A stretch of 51,123 nucleotides of DNA from Fidelibacterota bacterium (GCA_002718655.1 PBFM01000052.1:1-51123), one strand, 5' to 3'; shown: positions 1-11,185, numbered from the stretch's first letter. The notes: generated by a model not told the origin, from the letters alone. Translations and numbers: made by a program.

Positions 1-333
1 GTTGTAATAAGAAAGGATGTTGCAACTTTGGATGAACTCAAATCCATAGGAGATTATATTCAAAAAAAACTTTCTAGTGGGATTGTTGTGATATTTTCTA
101 AGGGAGAAGAAAAACCAATGGCTGTTGTCTCAATATCAAAAGATCTAAATGAAAAAGGTCTATTTGCTGGTCCAATAGCAAAAGCCATAGGGTCTTATAT
201 GGGTGGCGGCGGCGGAGGGAAACCTCATATGGCAACTGCAGGAGGGAAAAATAATGAATCCATCAATAGTTCGATTGAATTGACTAAAAAATTGATTTTT
301 GAATCACTAAATAGGAAAATAAATGCAGTTTAA
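1..333 (+). CDS. alaS: Alanine--tRNA ligase, C-terminal fragment (DHHA1 domain); gene starts upstream of the window
   Basis: Frame open from base 1; glycine-rich 'GGGGGGKPHMATAGGK' is typical of the AlaRS C-terminal DHHA1 domain. Confidence 0.85.
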   Translation, partial: VVIRKDVATLDELKSIGDYIQKKLSSGIVVIFSKGEEKPMAVVSISKDLNEKGLFAGPIAKAIGSYMGGGGGGKPHMATAGGKNNESINSSIELTKKLIFESLNRKINAV

Positions 334-754
334 GCAAATAGATAAAGATTTTTTCCTTTATATTGAGAAACATGAAAAAGTAATGGAAACAATCACAAGG
401 TTTTGTATTGAAAAAGAAATCAAGAATGCTCGAGTATCAGGCATTGGAGCAGTCTTTAAGACAGAAATTGGAGCCTACGACATTCAAGATAAAGAATATA
501 TAAGAAAAGAGTTTCCAGGTGTGCTAGAACTAGTAAGTTTCGAGGGCAATGTTACACTAAAAGATTCTACCCCATTTGTACACTCACACGTTGTACTTTC
601 TGATCATGAAATGAATACCGTTGGAGGCCATTTATTTGAAACGACAATTGCAGCAGTTGGTGAGTTTTTTCTAAGAAAATTTGATGGAGAAGCGTATCGT
701 GAACTCAATCCAGATGTTGGATTACCCTGTATTTGTCTTGAAGATAAATTTTAA
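323..754 (+). CDS. PPC/DUF296 domain DNA-binding-like protein
   Basis: 'ARVSGIGAVFKTEIGAYD...GNVTLKDSTPFVHSHVVLSDHEMNTVGGHLFE' matches the PPC/DUF296 pattern. Confidence 0.8.
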   Translation: MQFKQIDKDFFLYIEKHEKVMETITRFCIEKEIKNARVSGIGAVFKTEIGAYDIQDKEYIRKEFPGVLELVSFEGNVTLKDSTPFVHSHVVLSDHEMNTVGGHLFETTIAAVGEFFLRKFDGEAYRELNPDVGLPCICLEDKF

Positions 755-760
755 TTAAAA

Positions 761-1147
761 ATGAAAAGAGTAATTAATCCTTCAAATAGCCCGAAACCAA
801 TTGGAACCTATAACCAGGCTATTGAATCAAATGGTTTTATTTTTACTAGTGGGCAAGTTGGAATTGATCACAATACTGGAAAAATTGTTGATGGGGGGAT
901 TGAATCTCAGGTTAGCATGGTATTTAAAAATATAGATGCAATACTGAAAGAAGCGGGTACAGACAAAACTGCAATCGTAAAATTGATGGTTTTCTTAGTA
1001 GATATGAATGATTTTCCTCATGTTAATAGAGGTTTTCAAACATTTTTTGGAGATATTGATTATCCTGCAAGATCCACTGTAGAAGTATCCCAATTACCCT
1101 TAGCTGCACTTGTTGAGATTGATTGTATCGCAGAAACGAAGTTGTGA
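761..1147 (+). CDS. RidA family (YjgF/YER057c) enamine/imine deaminase
   Basis: 'GTYNQAIESNGFIFTSGQVGID...ARSTVEVSQLPLAALVEIDCIA' RidA signature. Confidence 0.92.
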   Translation: MKRVINPSNSPKPIGTYNQAIESNGFIFTSGQVGIDHNTGKIVDGGIESQVSMVFKNIDAILKEAGTDKTAIVKLMVFLVDMNDFPHVNRGFQTFFGDIDYPARSTVEVSQLPLAALVEIDCIAETKL

Positions 1148-1554
1148 TGTGGATTCGGTTAATAATTTTTTGTATTTTTATTATTGCAGTTATCAAGGCA
1201 CAGGATACAACCACTATTGATGATAAAAATCCTAAAAAAGCGCTTTATTTATCTCTCATCCCAGGTATGGGACAGGCATATAATGGTAAATGGTTAAAAA
1301 GCGCGTTGATTTTAGGGCTGGAGTATGCTGCATATTCTTCTTGGCAAACTAATAAGATGAAATATGATAATTATGACCAAAATGATTATCCACTTCCGAG
1401 ACATAGGTACTTAGAAAAGAGAAATAAATATGTATGGTGGATGGGTTTTATATACGTCTATGCTATGATTGACGCAGTCGTTGATGCTCACCTCCACTCG
1501 TTTGATGATCAAATGAAAAGCCCTTTACAAGAAAAAAATAAAATTCGGAGTTAA
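1147..1554 (+). CDS. DUF5683-like membrane protein
   Basis: 'KKALYLSLIPGMGQAYNGKWLKSALILGLEY'; internal ATG at 1147 preferred over 1123. Confidence 0.65.
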   Translation: MWIRLIIFCIFIIAVIKAQDTTTIDDKNPKKALYLSLIPGMGQAYNGKWLKSALILGLEYAAYSSWQTNKMKYDNYDQNDYPLPRHRYLEKRNKYVWWMGFIYVYAMIDAVVDAHLHSFDDQMKSPLQEKNKIRS

Positions 1555-1555
1555 T

Positions 1556-2953
1556 ATGCGCAATAGAGAACAGTGGGGTTCAAGACTTGGATTCATATTG
1601 GCAGCCTCAGGGTCTGCTGTTGGCATAGGCAATATTTGGAAATTTCCTTACATAGCTGGAGAGAATGGAGGTGCAGCATTTACAATTGTGTATCTACTTT
1701 GTATTCTTGTAGTGGGATTAACCATAGTCATAGCTGAATTTGCTATAGGAAGAAGCACGCAGCTTAGCCCAGTAGGAGCTTTTGAGAAAATAGCACCTCA
1801 CTCAAATTGGAAGTGGGTAGGGTTTTTAGGAGTGGCTTCGGCCTTTGTTATCCTTTCATTTTACGGTGTTGTTGGTGGATGGATTCTTAAATACATTTTC
1901 ATATCCATTTCAGGTGGGTTTAATGTACTAAATGGGAATCCAGATTCAGCAAAAGATCTCTTTGTGGCTTTTATTGGCTCTACCTGGAGCCCTGTAATTT
2001 TCCAGGTCATATTTATGTCCCTGTGTGTTTATGTTATCATAAAAGGAGTAAAGGATGGTATAGAAAATTGGTCAAAGATAATGATGCCGATAATTATTGC
2101 TCTTCTTTTTATTCTTGCCTTAAGAGGTCTAACCTTGCCAGGAGGTGTCGAAGGATTAAAATTTCTTTTTTTCCCAAGATTTGAAGCGCTTACTGCTTCT
2201 GCGATCGTGCTTGCCTTGGGGCATTCATTTTTCACATTGAGTCTGGGTATGGGTACAATGATTACTTACGGAAGTTACCTTAAAACAGATCAGAATCTGT
2301 TGAATTCTGCTCTATGGGTTATTCTACTTGATACTGCGATCGCATTACTTGCAGGTGTCGCAATATTTACAAGTGTATTCGCAGCAGGTGCAGACCCAGC
2401 TGGCGGGCCAGGACTTATTTTTTATATTCTACCTTCCATTTTCCCTCAACTAGCATATGGGTCTATTTGGGGGACAATATTCTTTTCTCTTTTATTTATG
2501 GCTGCTCTTACATCTGCAATATCCATTCTTGAAGTGGTGACTGCATATTTTATTGATCAAAAAGGATGGACGCGAAACCGTGCAACCATTCAATTTGGTA
2601 TTATCATAACACTCGTTGGTGTATTTTGCTCTTTGTCTATGGGAGGCGGTGTTAATCTTGCTGAATATTTTGGTAGTACATTTCAGAATTATCTTGGGCA
2701 AACATTTTTTGATGTTATGGATAATCTTTCTTCAAAATATATGCTTCCATTTGGGGGTATGATGACTGCATTGTTCATACTATTTAAGTGGGGAGTTCCT
2801 TCTTTTTTATCAGAATTTGGAACTCATATAATAAACGAAGAAAAAGACAAATCACTAGTCAAAATATTTTTAATTATTGCTGCAGGCGTTGCGGGTTTCA
2901 TATTGCTTAATGAATTGATTGAAACTTTCACAGGTAGTGCGATTATAGGATGA
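1556..2953 (+). CDS. Sodium-dependent transporter, SNF/NSS family
   Basis: 'REQWGSRLGFILAASGSAVGIGNIWKFPYIAGENGGAAF' hallmark NSS N-terminus, multi-TM. Confidence 0.95.
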   Translation: MRNREQWGSRLGFILAASGSAVGIGNIWKFPYIAGENGGAAFTIVYLLCILVVGLTIVIAEFAIGRSTQLSPVGAFEKIAPHSNWKWVGFLGVASAFVILSFYGVVGGWILKYIFISISGGFNVLNGNPDSAKDLFVAFIGSTWSPVIFQVIFMSLCVYVIIKGVKDGIENWSKIMMPIIIALLFILALRGLTLPGGVEGLKFLFFPRFEALTASAIVLALGHSFFTLSLGMGTMITYGSYLKTDQNLLNSALWVILLDTAIALLAGVAIFTSVFAAGADPAGGPGLIFYILPSIFPQLAYGSIWGTIFFSLLFMAALTSAISILEVVTAYFIDQKGWTRNRATIQFGIIITLVGVFCSLSMGGGVNLAEYFGSTFQNYLGQTFFDVMDNLSSKYMLPFGGMMTALFILFKWGVPSFLSEFGTHIINEEKDKSLVKIFLIIAAGVAGFILLNELIETFTGSAIIG

Positions 2954-2957
2954 TTTA

Positions 2958-3815
2958 ATGATTATTGAAAAGATTGTTCCTGTAAATAGTGGAACATATG
3001 TAAAGTGGAAAGAATATTTCATTCATATTGGTGAAAAAATAGATTCATTGGGATTGATTCAGTTATTCACAATATGGACCCTAACTGTCAGTGGTATTGT
3101 AACATCAATGGATTTTCAGAATAGATATGTATATTGGGAATGGAATGGTTGGATGATTGGTTTATTTAAGCTCATTGTAGCATCATTTCTTTTCCTAAGT
3201 TATTTACGTCCAAAAAAACTTTGGCTCATTGGCACCAAGACTCTATCAGTTAGAGAGATTATATTACATCTAATGATAGCCTCTCTTTTATTTATTTTTG
3301 GCTATCTTGATTTCACTTTTTTTCAATCAGAAAAAGATAGTTTATTAAAAGAATTATACCTGTCTAATGTTATTTTCTCCTTGTCGTACTATATGATGGC
3401 ATTTTTCTCTTGCCTAATCGTTTTTCAATTCACTTTGGTTTTAGATAAAGAAAAGGGTGTCTGGAATAATTATGAATGGGAAAATAAACCATTATATTTC
3501 TCTTTGTCTATTATCAGTATGTTTATTTCAATAATGGTAAGCATATCTTTTGAAGATCCGGTTGCAAGTACTGCCTCGGCTGTCGCTATTCCATATTCTA
3601 TAATTGCTCTTATTTGGCCAAACCATGTTAGACATTTACAAAGAGCAAGATTTTATCCTATTTTTACTTTTGCAATGTTTTTTTGTGTTCTCGCGCCATG
3701 GTTTATTATTCCTCTTGCTCTATTATTTTTTTTCATTAGGACAGTTAATTACTTCAGATTTGGTATAGTTTATCCTTCATTTGGTGTTGATTTTTTAGAA
3801 GAAGAAAATGTATGA
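2958..3815 (+). CDS. Hypothetical multi-pass membrane protein
   Basis: ORF with several hydrophobic segments; no family recognised. Confidence 0.7.
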   Translation: MIIEKIVPVNSGTYVKWKEYFIHIGEKIDSLGLIQLFTIWTLTVSGIVTSMDFQNRYVYWEWNGWMIGLFKLIVASFLFLSYLRPKKLWLIGTKTLSVREIILHLMIASLLFIFGYLDFTFFQSEKDSLLKELYLSNVIFSLSYYMMAFFSCLIVFQFTLVLDKEKGVWNNYEWENKPLYFSLSIISMFISIMVSISFEDPVASTASAVAIPYSIIALIWPNHVRHLQRARFYPIFTFAMFFCVLAPWFIIPLALLFFFIRTVNYFRFGIVYPSFGVDFLEEENV

Positions 3816-5022
3816 TTTAATTATTGTAGGTGCAGGTCCTGCTGGTGCGACAGCTGCTTTATATGCTCACAGGCTAGGATTGAAATCTCTTTTACTTGAT
3901 AAGGCAGTGTTCCCTCGCGATAAGACGTGTGGCGACGCACTATCAGGTAAAACAGTAAAAGTTTTGCGAGAATTGAGTCTAATCAAGGAAGTAGAGGAGT
4001 TAGATGGCTCTCACATAAACAGAATAACTTTTGGTAGCCCGAGCCATAGTCAGTTTGACATAAAACTCGACAGTGGGATTAATGCTAAACACATCACGAA
4101 AGGTTATGTTATTCCAAGAAAAATTTTTGATAATTTTCTGTTTCAAAAAGCTAAAGATATATGTGATAATCGTCAAGGGTTTAAAGTAAGAGAAATCTTG
4201 TTTGATGGGAAGCAAATTAATGGAATTCGAGGAGTAGATTTGGATGGCAATGAAGAGAGTTTTTACGCACCAATAGTTATGGGTTGTGATGGCCCAAATT
4301 CAATTGTTGCTCGTAAACTTGCTCTTTATGAAATGGATATGAAAAATACTGGTATCGCTATTAGGTGTTACTATGAAGGAGTTAAAGGGCTTACCGATCA
4401 AATTGAACTACACTATGTTAATGAAGTAAAGCCTGGATATTTTTGGTTATTCCCAGCAGGGAGTGATAGGGCAAATATTGGTTTAGGTTTAAGTAAGCAT
4501 GATGCGAAGAAGGAAGACAGGACTTTGCCAGAAATATTAATGCAGATTACTAAATCAAAATATTTCAGAGACCGTTTTGCTAACGCCAGACCTCTTGAAA
4601 GGCCCATAGGATGGAATCTACCACTTGGAAGCATAAAAAGGAAAAATTACGGCAATGGTTATATGTTGCTTGGAGATGCGGCGGGATTAGTAGACCCATT
4701 TACTGGAGAAGGAATTGGCAATGCAATGGTAGCAGCAAAGTATGCAACTATGATAGCGCAAAAAGCCATCAGAAGCGGTAATTTCTCCTCAGAAGTTTTT
4801 CAAGAATATGATTACCTACTCTGGGAAGAATTAGGTGGTGAGCTTGGCACGAGTACGAAACTTCAAAAACTTGCCAGGTCTAGTTTTTTGTTAAATTTTG
4901 TTATTGATCGTGCACAAAGAAATTATGATGTACAAGAAATAATTTCAGGGATGTTATCAAATCAGGATGCTAGAGGTGCCTTGTCAAACCCAATGTTCTA
5001 TTTTAAAATTTTATTTTCCTAG
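3808..5022 (+). CDS. Geranylgeranyl reductase family FAD-dependent oxidoreductase
   Basis: 'YDLIIVGAGPAGATAALYAHRLGLKSLLLDKAVFPRDKTCGDALSGK', 'GYFWLFPAG', 'LLGDAAGLVDPFTGEGIGNAMVA'. Confidence 0.88.
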   Translation: MYDLIIVGAGPAGATAALYAHRLGLKSLLLDKAVFPRDKTCGDALSGKTVKVLRELSLIKEVEELDGSHINRITFGSPSHSQFDIKLDSGINAKHITKGYVIPRKIFDNFLFQKAKDICDNRQGFKVREILFDGKQINGIRGVDLDGNEESFYAPIVMGCDGPNSIVARKLALYEMDMKNTGIAIRCYYEGVKGLTDQIELHYVNEVKPGYFWLFPAGSDRANIGLGLSKHDAKKEDRTLPEILMQITKSKYFRDRFANARPLERPIGWNLPLGSIKRKNYGNGYMLLGDAAGLVDPFTGEGIGNAMVAAKYATMIAQKAIRSGNFSSEVFQEYDYLLWEELGGELGTSTKLQKLARSSFLLNFVIDRAQRNYDVQEIISGMLSNQDARGALSNPMFYFKILFS

Positions 5023-5036
5023 ACTTGGTTTAATTA

Positions 5037-7850
5037 TTGGAAATCAAAGAACTATTACAAAGCCTTCATCTATCGAATTTCATTGCATTTGATTTTGAGA
5101 CCACGGGTCTTGACCCAGGTAGAGATAAAATAATTGAAGTTGCTGCAATAAAATTCATCGATGGTAAAGTATCTGATCGTTATGTAGAACTAATAAACCC
5201 TCAAATAGATATACCAAATCATATTACTGAGATTACAGGGATATCAAACTCTATGGTTGTCTCCTCACCAAAAGAAGAAGAAATTGTTGGTGAGCTAATA
5301 AGTTTTATTGGAGAGATGCCACTGGTTGCGCATAATATTCACTTTGATATAAAATTTTTATCACAATTAAGCAATCTAGCTGGTAGTGAAGAAATAAAAA
5401 ATGCGCAATATGATACCTTGCAACTTGCACGTAGTGTATTGTTTGACCAGCCTGTTTTTAATTTGAGTGCGTTATCTGATTATTTTGAATTATCCTCAGA
5501 TGGGGCGCATAGAGCAGAAAATGATGCTGAAAATACAGGCTTCATATTTTTAGAGCTGCTTAAGGAAGTATCAAGGTATCCATTAGAAATTATTTCAAAC
5601 GTAAACAGTATGATAAAAGGCTCTAAGATACCCAATCAAAAATTATATGTTGATCTTGGAAATGTGCTTGCAAAACTTGGAGACATGAGCTTTGGACTAA
5701 ATGCCTTTGACGAATCTAAATCACTCGGTTCAAACACATATCGCCATAATGGGAATAATCATATCCAAGATATTTCATCTGAAATTGTCTTTGGGGTGAA
5801 TGGTCAGTTATCTAATTCACATCCAAATTTTGAGAACCGTCCAAATCAAGAAAGATATGCTAAGCTGGTTGATGATATAATAAATGATAGAAAGACCAAG
5901 GCAGTGATAGAAGCAGGAACAGGTCTTGGTAAATCAATGGCTTATTTATTTGGCGGAATCAAACACTCGGAAAATTTTGAAAATGATGGACCAACAATAA
6001 TTGCTTGTTATACCAAGCATCTACAAGATCAGTTGTTTCATAAGGATTTACCTATGCTTGCTGAAGCAATGGACGTACCAATAAAAGCTGTCCTACTTAA
6101 AGGAAGAACAAATTACCTATGTAAGACTAGATTTAATTGGCTTTTAGCGGATGCAAAGACATTAGATATGAATGACCTTGAGGCTTTGATACCGATTCAT
6201 TTTTGGTTGTATTGGACAAAAACAGGCGATCTTGGAGAGTGCTCAGGTTTTTTCAATAGTCGCAGGATGTGGTTGAGTTCATTAATATCTAGTGAAGCAG
6301 GATTTTGTACAGGTCCAATATGCAATCGCACTGATGGATGTTTTTATGGGAAATTAAAAAAAGCCATATACAAGGCTGAGTTAATTGTAGTTAATCATTC
6401 TCTTTTGATGACGAATATCATCCAAAAGGGATTGCTTCCAGAGCATAATGCTGTAATCATTGATGAAGCACATAATTTGATGAAATCCGCATATGATCAA
6501 TTCAAAGTAGTCTGGGATGAAAACCAAGTTTTGTATCAACTCCAGAGTATTGATCCATCATATCCACGCTCAGCTCGTTGGAATAACATTATTGAATCAT
6601 TAAAAGAAATAAACTCTGAGATTGGTGAAGATAGAGACCACTTAAAAGATGCTGTTCATGAGGCAAAGTCTTTCTTGAAAAAAATGATGGAAGGACTTGC
6701 CCAAGAGAATGAAAATAGCTTCTCTGAATCTAGTGTTTATCAAAATCAACCGATATTTGGGAACATTAGTAAGGCACACGCTCCAATTGAATTAGAATTA
6801 AGGGGAATGAAACAGGCTCTTGAAAATATCATATTGAAATTAACAAAAATTGAAAAAATAATTTTAGAAATTGATTCTAAAAAACTTGATTATCCAATTC
6901 TGCATACTGCTGTGGAAAGAGGACTAGAGGTCGTTAATGGCTTGATTGGAACATTAATCATGTTAACTGAAAATCAAGATATGGGGTGGGTGTATTGGAT
7001 GGAAGGAATATACAAGCGCCAATCCGGATCTAATAGGAATAATCTAATTGTTTCACTATATGCATCACCTATTGATATTTCATATACATTACGTAATGAA
7101 TTTTTTGAAAAAATCAATACTTGTGTACTAACATCTGCTACTCTGAAGATACAGGAAAGGTTTGAATATTATTTACGTCGCATAGGTCTTGATGATATAG
7201 GGGATGTGGTAACCAAAGAATTCTATAGCCCCTTCCATTATAATGAGCAGGTAACCTATTATCAGTATGGCGGTTCACGGGAAATTTCAAATTCGCCAGA
7301 GGGTATTGGACAAGTAGTTTTGCATCTACATAAAACATTTAACAATAGGATTATGGTATTATTTACTTCAATTAATACTTTAACAGATACAGCGAAATAC
7401 ATTAGGTCCAGGCCAGAAGGCAGAAGTTTACCTCTATTTGCACAGTTCCGTGGAGCATCTAGACCTTCCATCATAAAAGGAATGCACCAAAAATCAAATG
7501 GTATATTGTTTGGGACAAATAGCTTTTGGGAGGGGGTAGATTTTCCTGGTAATCTTTTGGAAACACTAGTTCTTGTTAAATTACCATTCGATGTTCCAAG
7601 TGAACCGTTGGTAAAGTCATACTCGGCTTTTGTCAATAAAATGGGTGGGAATAGTTTTATTGATTATAGTTTACCCGAAGCTACCATAAAATTTAGGCAA
7701 GGTTTTGGTAGGTTAATAAGAACAAGCTATGATTCGGGAAAATTCATATGCTTAGATAATCGTGTTGTCCTTAAGCGTTATGGTAGAATTATTAGTGATG
7801 CGATACCGGCAGAAATGATTACATTTTCACAATTAGATTCATTAAAGTGA
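5037..7850 (+). CDS. dinG: DEDDh exonuclease fused to DinG-family (XPD-like) helicase
   Basis: TTG start; exo motifs 'FDFETTGLDP', 'HNIHFDIKFL', 'HRAENDAENT'; Walker A 'GTGLGKS'; 'IDEAHNLM'; cysteines in 'YLCKTRF' and 'FCTGPICNRTDGCFYGK'. Confidence 0.9.
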   Translation: MEIKELLQSLHLSNFIAFDFETTGLDPGRDKIIEVAAIKFIDGKVSDRYVELINPQIDIPNHITEITGISNSMVVSSPKEEEIVGELISFIGEMPLVAHNIHFDIKFLSQLSNLAGSEEIKNAQYDTLQLARSVLFDQPVFNLSALSDYFELSSDGAHRAENDAENTGFIFLELLKEVSRYPLEIISNVNSMIKGSKIPNQKLYVDLGNVLAKLGDMSFGLNAFDESKSLGSNTYRHNGNNHIQDISSEIVFGVNGQLSNSHPNFENRPNQERYAKLVDDIINDRKTKAVIEAGTGLGKSMAYLFGGIKHSENFENDGPTIIACYTKHLQDQLFHKDLPMLAEAMDVPIKAVLLKGRTNYLCKTRFNWLLADAKTLDMNDLEALIPIHFWLYWTKTGDLGECSGFFNSRRMWLSSLISSEAGFCTGPICNRTDGCFYGKLKKAIYKAELIVVNHSLLMTNIIQKGLLPEHNAVIIDEAHNLMKSAYDQFKVVWDENQVLYQLQSIDPSYPRSARWNNIIESLKEINSEIGEDRDHLKDAVHEAKSFLKKMMEGLAQENENSFSESSVYQNQPIFGNISKAHAPIELELRGMKQALENIILKLTKIEKIILEIDSKKLDYPILHTAVERGLEVVNGLIGTLIMLTENQDMGWVYWMEGIYKRQSGSNRNNLIVSLYASPIDISYTLRNEFFEKINTCVLTSATLKIQERFEYYLRRIGLDDIGDVVTKEFYSPFHYNEQVTYYQYGGSREISNSPEGIGQVVLHLHKTFNNRIMVLFTSINTLTDTAKYIRSRPEGRSLPLFAQFRGASRPSIIKGMHQKSNGILFGTNSFWEGVDFPGNLLETLVLVKLPFDVPSEPLVKSYSAFVNKMGGNSFIDYSLPEATIKFRQGFGRLIRTSYDSGKFICLDNRVVLKRYGRIISDAIPAEMITFSQLDSLK

Positions 7851-7898
7851 TTAATTTCTATCTTTGGAATGGTTTAATAAAAACCTCTAAATTCCTTG

Positions 7899-9425
7899 AT
7901 GGAAACCATAGTCATATCAAATAAAAAAATCTCATATAAAAACTTTCTATCCTTTTTAAAGGGACCTGTAAAGGTTTCCATTTCTAAAAGTTCTAAAAAG
8001 AGAATCGATAAAGCATATACTCATCTCTGTTCCGCACTTGATGCAGGTACCACCATTTATGGGGTAAATACAGGATTTGGTAAATTGAGTAATATTTCCA
8101 TAAATAAAGGGGACCAAGAAAGACTACAAATTAATCTGGTGAAAAGTCATACTTCAGGCATAGGAAAACCACTTGATTTAGGAATTGTTCGTATAATTCT
8201 ATTCTTAAAAATATTAACTTATTCAAAAGGTTATAGTGGTGTAAGTCTTTCATTGGTAAATAGACTTATTTTGTACCTAAATAAAGACATACTACCATTC
8301 ATTCCACAAAAAGGCTCTGTTGGTGCAAGCGGTGACCTAGCACCCCTTGGACATATGGCTGTAACACTTATTGGAGAGGGAAAGGTTTTTTACAAAGGAA
8401 AGCTGGTTCAGACCAATACAGTTCTTAAAAAATTGCGATTGAAGCCAATCAAGCTAATGCCAAAAGAAGGTTTGAGTTTGATTAATGGGACGCAGGTATG
8501 CACTGCTATTGCAATCAAGGCTTGCCTCGATGGTGAAAACATTTTGAAAATTGCTGATATTGCAGGTGCTCTTTCTGTAGAGAATAGTTTGGCTAGTAGA
8601 AAAGTATTCAAAAAAAACATACATTTATTAAAAGAACATCCCGGACAAAAACACTCGGCGAAAAATGTATTTGCAATTCTATCCCAGAGCCAGATTGTTA
8701 GTTCACATAGTAATTGCGGTAAGGTACAAGATCCATACAGTTTTCGGTGCATACCGCATATTCATGGTGCTTGTAGAGATACATTTTATGGTGCGGTTAA
8801 GTTAATAGATAGGGAGATTAATAGTGTAAGCGATAACCCAGTCATAATGGATGATGGGTCTATAATGAACTCGGGACATTTCCACGGAGAACACATTGCG
8901 CACGCTCTTGATATGATGGGCATATCGTTTTCTGAGATTGGAGCGATATCTGAGCGTAGATGCCATTTTTTTATGAAAGGAATTAATCGGGGCATACCTC
9001 CATTTTTAGCTAAGAAACCAGGGCTTGAGTCAGGTTATATGATAGCCCATGTTACAGCTACTGCACTTGTATCGGAAAATAAAACATTATCACACCCTGC
9101 GAGCGTGGATTCCTTACCAACATCGGGAGGGCAAGAAGACATTGTAAGCATGGCACCTTGGGCTGGTTATAAGCTTTTTCATATCCAAGAAAATGTTTGT
9201 AACATAATGGCGATAGAAATGCTAGTTGCTGGTGCAGCAAATAATATAATATCAAAAAATTTAAACCCTGGCAAAGGGACAGCGCCAGTTTTAAAAATAT
9301 TGAACCAGCATTGCAAATATGATTTAGGTGATAGACCTCTTTCATCAGAAATCAGAAACATAGTTAAGCTCATTATCTCTGGTGACCTTTTGAGTAATGT
9401 TTCAAAATCAATTAACTTGGAGTAA
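7899..9425 (+). CDS. hutH: Histidine ammonia-lyase / aromatic amino acid lyase
   Basis: MIO motif '[16 protein letters not shown]'; 'NTGFG'; '[13 protein letters not shown]'; '[15 protein letters not shown]'. ATG 7899 chosen over TTG 7896. Confidence 0.88.
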   Translation: METIVISNKKISYKNFLSFLKGPVKVSISKSSKKRIDKAYTHLCSALDAGTTIYGVNTGFGKLSNISINKGDQERLQINLVKSHTSGIGKPLDLGIVRIILFLKILTYSKGYSGVSLSLVNRLILYLNKDILPFIPQKGSVGASGDLAPLGHMAVTLIGEGKVFYKGKLVQTNTVLKKLRLKPIKLMPKEGLSLINGTQVCTAIAIKACLDGENILKIADIAGALSVENSLASRKVFKKNIHLLKEHPGQKHSAKNVFAILSQSQIVSSHSNCGKVQDPYSFRCIPHIHGACRDTFYGAVKLIDREINSVSDNPVIMDDGSIMNSGHFHGEHIAHALDMMGISFSEIGAISERRCHFFMKGINRGIPPFLAKKPGLESGYMIAHVTATALVSENKTLSHPASVDSLPTSGGQEDIVSMAPWAGYKLFHIQENVCNIMAIEMLVAGAANNIISKNLNPGKGTAPVLKILNQHCKYDLGDRPLSSEIRNIVKLIISGDLLSNVSKSINLE

Positions 9426-9427
9426 TA

Positions 9428-10897
9428 GTGAAAAATCGTCCGCCATTTGAAAAAGCCTTTACCTTTGATGATGTACTATTAGTACCAAAAAAATCTTCTG
9501 TTTTACCAAGGGATGTAAATCTTAAAACACGTTTGACAAATAATATAGATTTAAACATACCTATTTTAAGTGCAGCGATGGACACAGTAACTGAGTATGA
9601 AATGGCAATTGCCATCGCAAGGGTAGGTGGAATTGGCGTCATACATAAGAATCTAAAAATTAGTGCCCAGACAAAGATGGTGGATAGAGTGAAACGCTCT
9701 GAAAGTGGTATGATTTTAAATCCTGTAACAATTGATCAAGGGATGTCTATTAGTGAAGCAAAAAAAGTAATGGCAGGATATAAAATTAGTGGATTACCAG
9801 TGACTGAGAATAATCGCCTAGTTGGTATAATAACGAACCGAGACATACGTTTTGAGACAAATGATGGACTACCAATATCAGATTGCATGACATCGGAGGG
9901 GTTAGTAACAGTTCCTGAAGGCACATCACTTGATAAGGCAAAAGATATCCTTCAAAAACATCGAATAGAAAAATTACTTGTTGTAGATGAACAATATAAT
10001 CTCAAAGGCCTTATCACCGTTAAAGACATTCAAAAAAAACAGGACTTCCCAAATTCTTGTAAGGATTCAAATGGAAGGTTACGTGTAGCAGCTGCAATTG
10101 GTATTTCAGGTGATACCTTTGAACGGGCTAAGGAACTTAAGAATGCAGATGTTGATGCTTTAGTAATCGATACTGCGCATGGTCATTCCAAAGGAGTATT
10201 GGATGCAATCTCAAAGTTGAAAAATGAAAATTCAAATACTGATATTATTGCTGGAAATGTTGCTACTGGTGATGGAACTAAAGCATTGATAGATGCAGGT
10301 GTAGATTGTGTAAAAGTAGGTATCGGAGCAGGTGCTAGTTGCACTACAAGAGTAATCGCAGGTGTTGGAGTACCCCAATTAACAGCTATAATGGAATCAG
10401 TTGATGTGGCAAGACAGTTCAACATGCCAGTTATTGCTGATGGTGGATTAAGATATAGTGGTGATCTTGCTAAGGCAATAGCAGCTGGAGCAAACTCTGT
10501 TATGTTAGGGAGTTTACTTGCTGGGATGGATGAAAGTCCAGGCGAAACAATATTATATGAAGGACGTCAGTATAAAGCATATAGAGGGATGGGTTCACTT
10601 GGAGCAATGGAAAGAGGAAGTGGTGATAGATATTTCCAAGATAGTTTGGAGGAAACGAAACTAGTTCCAGAAGGAATTGAAGGAATGGTACCCTACAGAG
10701 GAAAGGTTAGTAATACAATTCATCAATTAGTGGGTGGAATTAGGTCTTCGATGGGATATTGTGGCTGCTTATCGATTGATGAATTTGGGAAAGAAGCAGA
10801 AATGCTGCAAGTTACTTCTGCGGCATTGAAAGAAAACCATCCTCATGAAGTTAGGATTGTTAAGGAAGCTCCCAACTATCAATTATCAGAGGGCTAA
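9428..10897 (+). CDS. guaB: IMP dehydrogenase
   Basis: GTG start; 'TFDDVLLVP', CBS domains, '[11 protein letters not shown]', '[10 protein letters not shown]'. Confidence 0.97.
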   Translation: MKNRPPFEKAFTFDDVLLVPKKSSVLPRDVNLKTRLTNNIDLNIPILSAAMDTVTEYEMAIAIARVGGIGVIHKNLKISAQTKMVDRVKRSESGMILNPVTIDQGMSISEAKKVMAGYKISGLPVTENNRLVGIITNRDIRFETNDGLPISDCMTSEGLVTVPEGTSLDKAKDILQKHRIEKLLVVDEQYNLKGLITVKDIQKKQDFPNSCKDSNGRLRVAAAIGISGDTFERAKELKNADVDALVIDTAHGHSKGVLDAISKLKNENSNTDIIAGNVATGDGTKALIDAGVDCVKVGIGAGASCTTRVIAGVGVPQLTAIMESVDVARQFNMPVIADGGLRYSGDLAKAIAAGANSVMLGSLLAGMDESPGETILYEGRQYKAYRGMGSLGAMERGSGDRYFQDSLEETKLVPEGIEGMVPYRGKVSNTIHQLVGGIRSSMGYCGCLSIDEFGKEAEMLQVTSAALKENHPHEVRIVKEAPNYQLSEG

Positions 10898-11185
10898 TCA
10901 GCTGAGTGAATTAAGGTGCTTTGAAATTTGAGATTTACGCCTGGCACCTGTGTTCTTATGAATTAAATTTTTACTTACTGCTTTGTCAATAATTTTTGTT
11001 GTATCTTTGTGCATCTTTTCTGCATCAGTTTTAGAAGTAGTGGAAAGCATATTCTTCATACTTGTCCTTAGCCTTGATAAGCGATCAATGTTTCTTGCCC
11101 GCCTTTTTTTATCTTGTCTTTCTCTTTTTATTTGTTGAGGGTGTCTGTCCATTATTCTGATTTTCCTATTATTTGAAGCCGGCAA
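10898..11185 (-). CDS. rpsT: 30S ribosomal protein S20 (real start may be the internal Met at about 11152)
   Basis: 'QQIKRERQDKKRRARN...IDKAVSKNLIHKNTGARRKSQISKHLNSL' bS20 pattern. Confidence 0.88.
   Translation of the reverse strand: MPASNNRKIRIMDRHPQQIKRERQDKKRRARNIDRLSRLRTSMKNMLSTTSKTDAEKMHKDTTKIIDKAVSKNLIHKNTGARRKSQISKHLNSLS

Noticed and set aside
7262-7636. 124-aa ORF on - strand
   Set aside because: Antisense to the conserved dinG helicase motifs.
8408-8752. 114-aa ORF on - strand
   Set aside because: Antisense to hutH; no recognisable domain.
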